A stretch of 64,000 nucleotides of DNA from NCBI GenBank assembly GCA_940671915.1, contig CALNVZ010003434.1, forward strand, positions 20,578,741 through 20,642,740, given 5' to 3'. The stretch is from Paracentrotus lividus (lineage: Eukaryota; Echinodermata; Echinoidea; Camarodonta; Echinidae). Made by a program: the position numbers and the translations under genes. Below the pieces are notes generated by a model, which was not told where the DNA came from, searched no databases, and saw nothing but the letters and a program-made list of their open reading frames with translations. This document shows, in pieces, positions 61,446-64,000 of the stretch (within the stretch, counting starts at the first letter, position 1; the number at the start of each line of letters is the position of its first letter).

Positions 61446-61458
61446 CTTTTGTTATCTA

Positions 61459-62441
61459 GGGTACATGCAGGTAATATGGGCACCCTAAGCTCATTTGCCT
61501 AATTTGCATAAAATTGCGAAATGACACACAGTCTTATCTTTGTTTATATGAATCAGTAACTACTGCTCTAACTTTTATTGTGAAGAAAAACAATAATCAC
61601 CAACCCCCCTGTCTGCAATATTCAAATGTTGACGTCATTACCAAAGTGCCCATATTACCTGCATGTGCAGGTAATATGGGCACATGTATTTAATGTATGT
61701 TTTAAAAAGTACAATGACTCTACCATGTCTGGAATTTGCTTAAAATGTTGAAAATCATTTACTTTAAGATATAATTTGAAATTATAAGACCCTTCAGAAA
61801 ATCCTTTGACTATATATTTCATTGTTATGTATTTTGTATATATTAAAAAAAAAAATATTATTTAAATATTATTTTCATTATACAAGTCAATATAGGCCTA
61901 CAATAAGTTATTTATATTAATTATATACTGTGAATATACCCCCAAAAATCGTAGCAAAGAGATTGATGCCTGATCCCAATACTAAGTACCAGAATCATTT
62001 CCGCCATTTTGAATGTCCCATATTACCTGCACTAATGTTGCTGTGTCAGGCAAGCATTCAATGCCACATTGCACCCCTGCACTAAAACAAATTGACCTGT
62101 ACACGCTAGTATGATCAAAATGAAACTATAAGCTTACTAAATATACAAACAATTGAGGTTACCCCCCTCAAACACTCTTTCACCATCACATTCTGTGAAA
62201 TATCAAATTTTACATCAGGGTAAAAAAATTCCGTAAGTTTTACCTACCTTGTTGGTTTTCAGCAATTTTCTCAAAGAAATTTCGTCATCAGATGCTCTCA
62301 AGACGATATATTTTCGTATACAGTTCATATGAACAACATTATGGTGCTCACACCGGTCACCGGTCACCGGTCGACGGTCACGACATGATTTGCTTCAGGT
62401 GGCCCATATTACCTGCTGGCCCATATTACCTGCATGTACCC
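61459..62441. mobile_element. 983-bp element with GGGTACATGCAGGTAATATG inverted ends, inserted in the satellite
   Basis: The left end reads GGGTACATGCAGGTAATATG then GGC, and the right end is its exact reverse complement (GCC then CATATTACCTGCATGTACCC). Both are flanked by TA, as expected for a TA target-site duplication. The 15-mer GCAGGTAATATGGGC or its complement occurs about six times: 61467, 61648, 61667, 62017 (one base short), 62402 and 62419. The pair at 61646-61683 forms a perfect 18-bp-arm palindrome. A GGTCACC-type heptamer array lies at 62349-62385. No transposase ORF is present. It is presumably a non-autonomous Tc/mariner-like element with subterminal repeats, but the superfamily is inferred only from the TA. 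Confidence 0.7.
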
Positions 62442-62467
62442 TATATAAGTTTGTTTTATAATTTCCT

Positions 62468-62860
62468 TCAATTGAAAATGCTCATTCAAAATCTGATGAT
62501 TTAGAGGCACGAAACCCTGAGCATTTTGCGCAAATCGTCAATATTCGCTGCCATCAGCCACATTAAAAAAATTCTATGTGTATATCCGAGTTTATTTATC
62601 AATTTCATGGCTCTGATTCCAAATTTGATGGGTACCTTTCAGGGAAATCTTGATTTTTTTTTTGTTGTTGTTGTTGTTTACGCAAAGCGGGTGAACACGG
62701 CCGACAGTCATGAAAAAGGCTTAGGGCCTATTAAATTCCAAATGAAAGCAAATTCGTTTAAATGCCTATTTCATCGGTATTTCTTACGTTATCTATTGGC
62801 TCTTGTCGATTTAAGGGTAGGCCCTAGGCTTACTCATTCAAAATTACGCGAGTCCTAGAA
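62468..62860 (+). repeat. Decayed satellite copies beyond the insertion
   Basis: TCAATTGAAAATGCTCATTC at 62468, TCAATTTCATGGCTCTGATT at 62599 and TCGATTTAAGGGTAGGCCC at 62816 align with the start of the 160-bp unit. GAAACCCTGAGCATTTTGCG and TCGGTATTTCTTACGTTATC align with its middle and end. The spacing is irregular (131 and 217 bp), and a T-rich patch (62653-62680) interrupts it. This is the eroded edge of the array. Confidence 0.65.
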
Positions 62861-63254
62861 ATAGAACATTTACCATTTTATTGATAGCAAAATGAGTCAT
62901 ATGATTCAGTCTCGGATTTTTATTTTTTTTTTCATATTATTAGTATGTTTTGTAAGACATGCAAAAGTATATTCATATCTCACTGCACTATTACAGACAT
63001 AATACATTATTTTTATAATTTGAAGACTGGGGTTGTGAGTGATCCTGACATTAAAAAAAAATCATTCTATGATTTTTTTTCCCCCGACAGAATTGATAGA
63101 GGCTGTAAATGAAATACTGGGTTTCCCTTATTAACCCTTTCATGATTTATTGAACAACAGGAGACACTTTACATAAAACTAAATGATTGAACACGACTTA
63201 ATAAAAAAAAATTGTTCTGAATAGATGCAGAGTATAGGCGTACATCTTCTACAT
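62861..63254. other. Unannotated AT-rich DNA
   Basis: T runs at about 62922-62931 and 63075-63080 and an A run at about 63053-63062. Nothing else is recognised. Confidence 0.5.
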
Positions 63255-63300
63255 GTCAGGGGCGGATCTAAGGGGGCGGAGGGTACGGGCACTCCCGTAA
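63255..63300. mobile_element. GGCGGATCC-family fragment, copy 5
   Basis: GTCAGGGGCGGATCTAAGGG followed by GGCGGAGGG and GGGCACTCCCGTAA resembles one end and the inner part of the family seen at 3.5, 11.5, 41.9 and 51.9 kb. The opposite end is missing or unrecognisable. Confidence 0.4.
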
Positions 63301-64000
63301 GATCGGAAGAATGATATAAAATATGTATTCCTTTTGAACACGAACCTTTGTTTATTTTTGTGAGGTTTGACTTTATCCAACCCCTATAGGTAATGGTGAC
63401 TTTCTTGAAGGCCGAAGGCCAAAAAAGAATTAACAACTGAGAGAATAATTTTGATAAGGAAAAGAATCATGTTTGAAGAGCAATTTCGTGTGGTGGTGGG
63501 GACTCTCTCAATGGTTCAATGCTTGTAGCACTGTTAGCTTGGGACCCTATGACAGTAAACGTCCAAAAAAGTCTCATAATTTTATTATTGGCAATGTATG
63601 GCCATAAAATAGATTTTACATGACTTGGTTGCCATTTCCATATCAATTCTACCCCACGTGAATGTGTAAACCTAACGTATGACATTAAATCTTAACATAA
63701 AGACGCGTCCATTATTTGAGGAGGGGAAACGCAACATTACATTCATGAGTTTAGTGGAAATACAACTGAGCGGCGCAGAAAATTATACGGTTCTACATTA
63801 ATGTCAACAAAACCCGCGCTATAACGGCGGAAGCGACCGATTGACAACTGCATGCAATTATTACTTAGCGTACAAAAACTCGCCTAAGAAACTTCCCTGT
63901 GGTAAAATGGTCTGGTCAGTCGATCCGTTCGAGCTAATTTCTCATGGACATGAATAAATAATTGAACTTTTATCATAGTTTTCGTAGGTAGATGCTTCAG
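63301..64000. other. Unannotated DNA at the window end
   Basis: Minus-strand open frames at 63.18-63.44 and 63.47-63.69 kb have no recognisable domain. Sequence after about 63.7 kb is more CpG-rich (GCGGCGCAG, CCCGCGC, AACGGCGGAAGCGACCG) but too short to interpret. Confidence 0.45.

Overview
This window looks like non-coding nuclear DNA from a metazoan, most likely a marine deuterostome and plausibly a sea urchin. The evidence is indirect. The sequence is AT-rich with intact CpGs, has no long ORFs and no bacterial-style gene packing, and carries many short interspersed inverted-repeat elements and long microsatellites. A motif around TAGGCCTA recurs, which I associate with echinoid genomes from general knowledge. 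I could not identify the species.

Only one protein-coding locus is convincingly supported. It is the 3' end of a plus-strand gene at about 47.1-47.6 kb: two terminal exons with a canonical donor and acceptor, a stop codon, an AATAAA signal and a GT-rich downstream element. I do not recognise the product, about 115 residues of which lie here. Three much weaker coding-like patches are listed with low confidence: a minus-strand segment at 35.6-35.8 kb, a minus-strand peptide resembling GPCR helix 7 at 42.8-43.1 kb, and a minus-strand patch at 58.6-59.2 kb.

The rest is a mosaic of repeats. From 0-12 kb there is a hairpin element (1.9 kb), a large GAT microsatellite (2.8 kb), a tRNA-like SINE fragment (3.7 kb), two members of a GGCGGATCC-ended family and a polypurine block (8 kb). 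From 12-25 kb there are pyrimidine tracts, a CpG-dense patch (19.3-20.1 kb) and a cluster of GTCACAC-ended foldback elements. From 25-34 kb there are several MITE-like elements, including a roughly 600-bp inverted element carrying a tRNA-Thr(AGT)-like sequence in each arm (33.0-33.6 kb). From 34-47 kb the DNA is AT-rich and mostly featureless, with a probable LINE tail at 43.3 kb. From 48.6-50.4 kb there is a repeat cluster: duplicated blocks, an 89-bp TA tract and a tandem repeat of about 172 bp.

From 60.4-62.9 kb there is a satellite with a 160-bp period. It is interrupted by a 983-bp element that starts and ends with GGGTACATGCAGG inverted repeats beside TA and contains six copies of one 15-mer. 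The 33-kb tRNA-bearing inverted element and this 60-63 kb nested structure are the most interesting parts of the window. No CRISPR array, rRNA gene, phage, operon or intact transposase was found.
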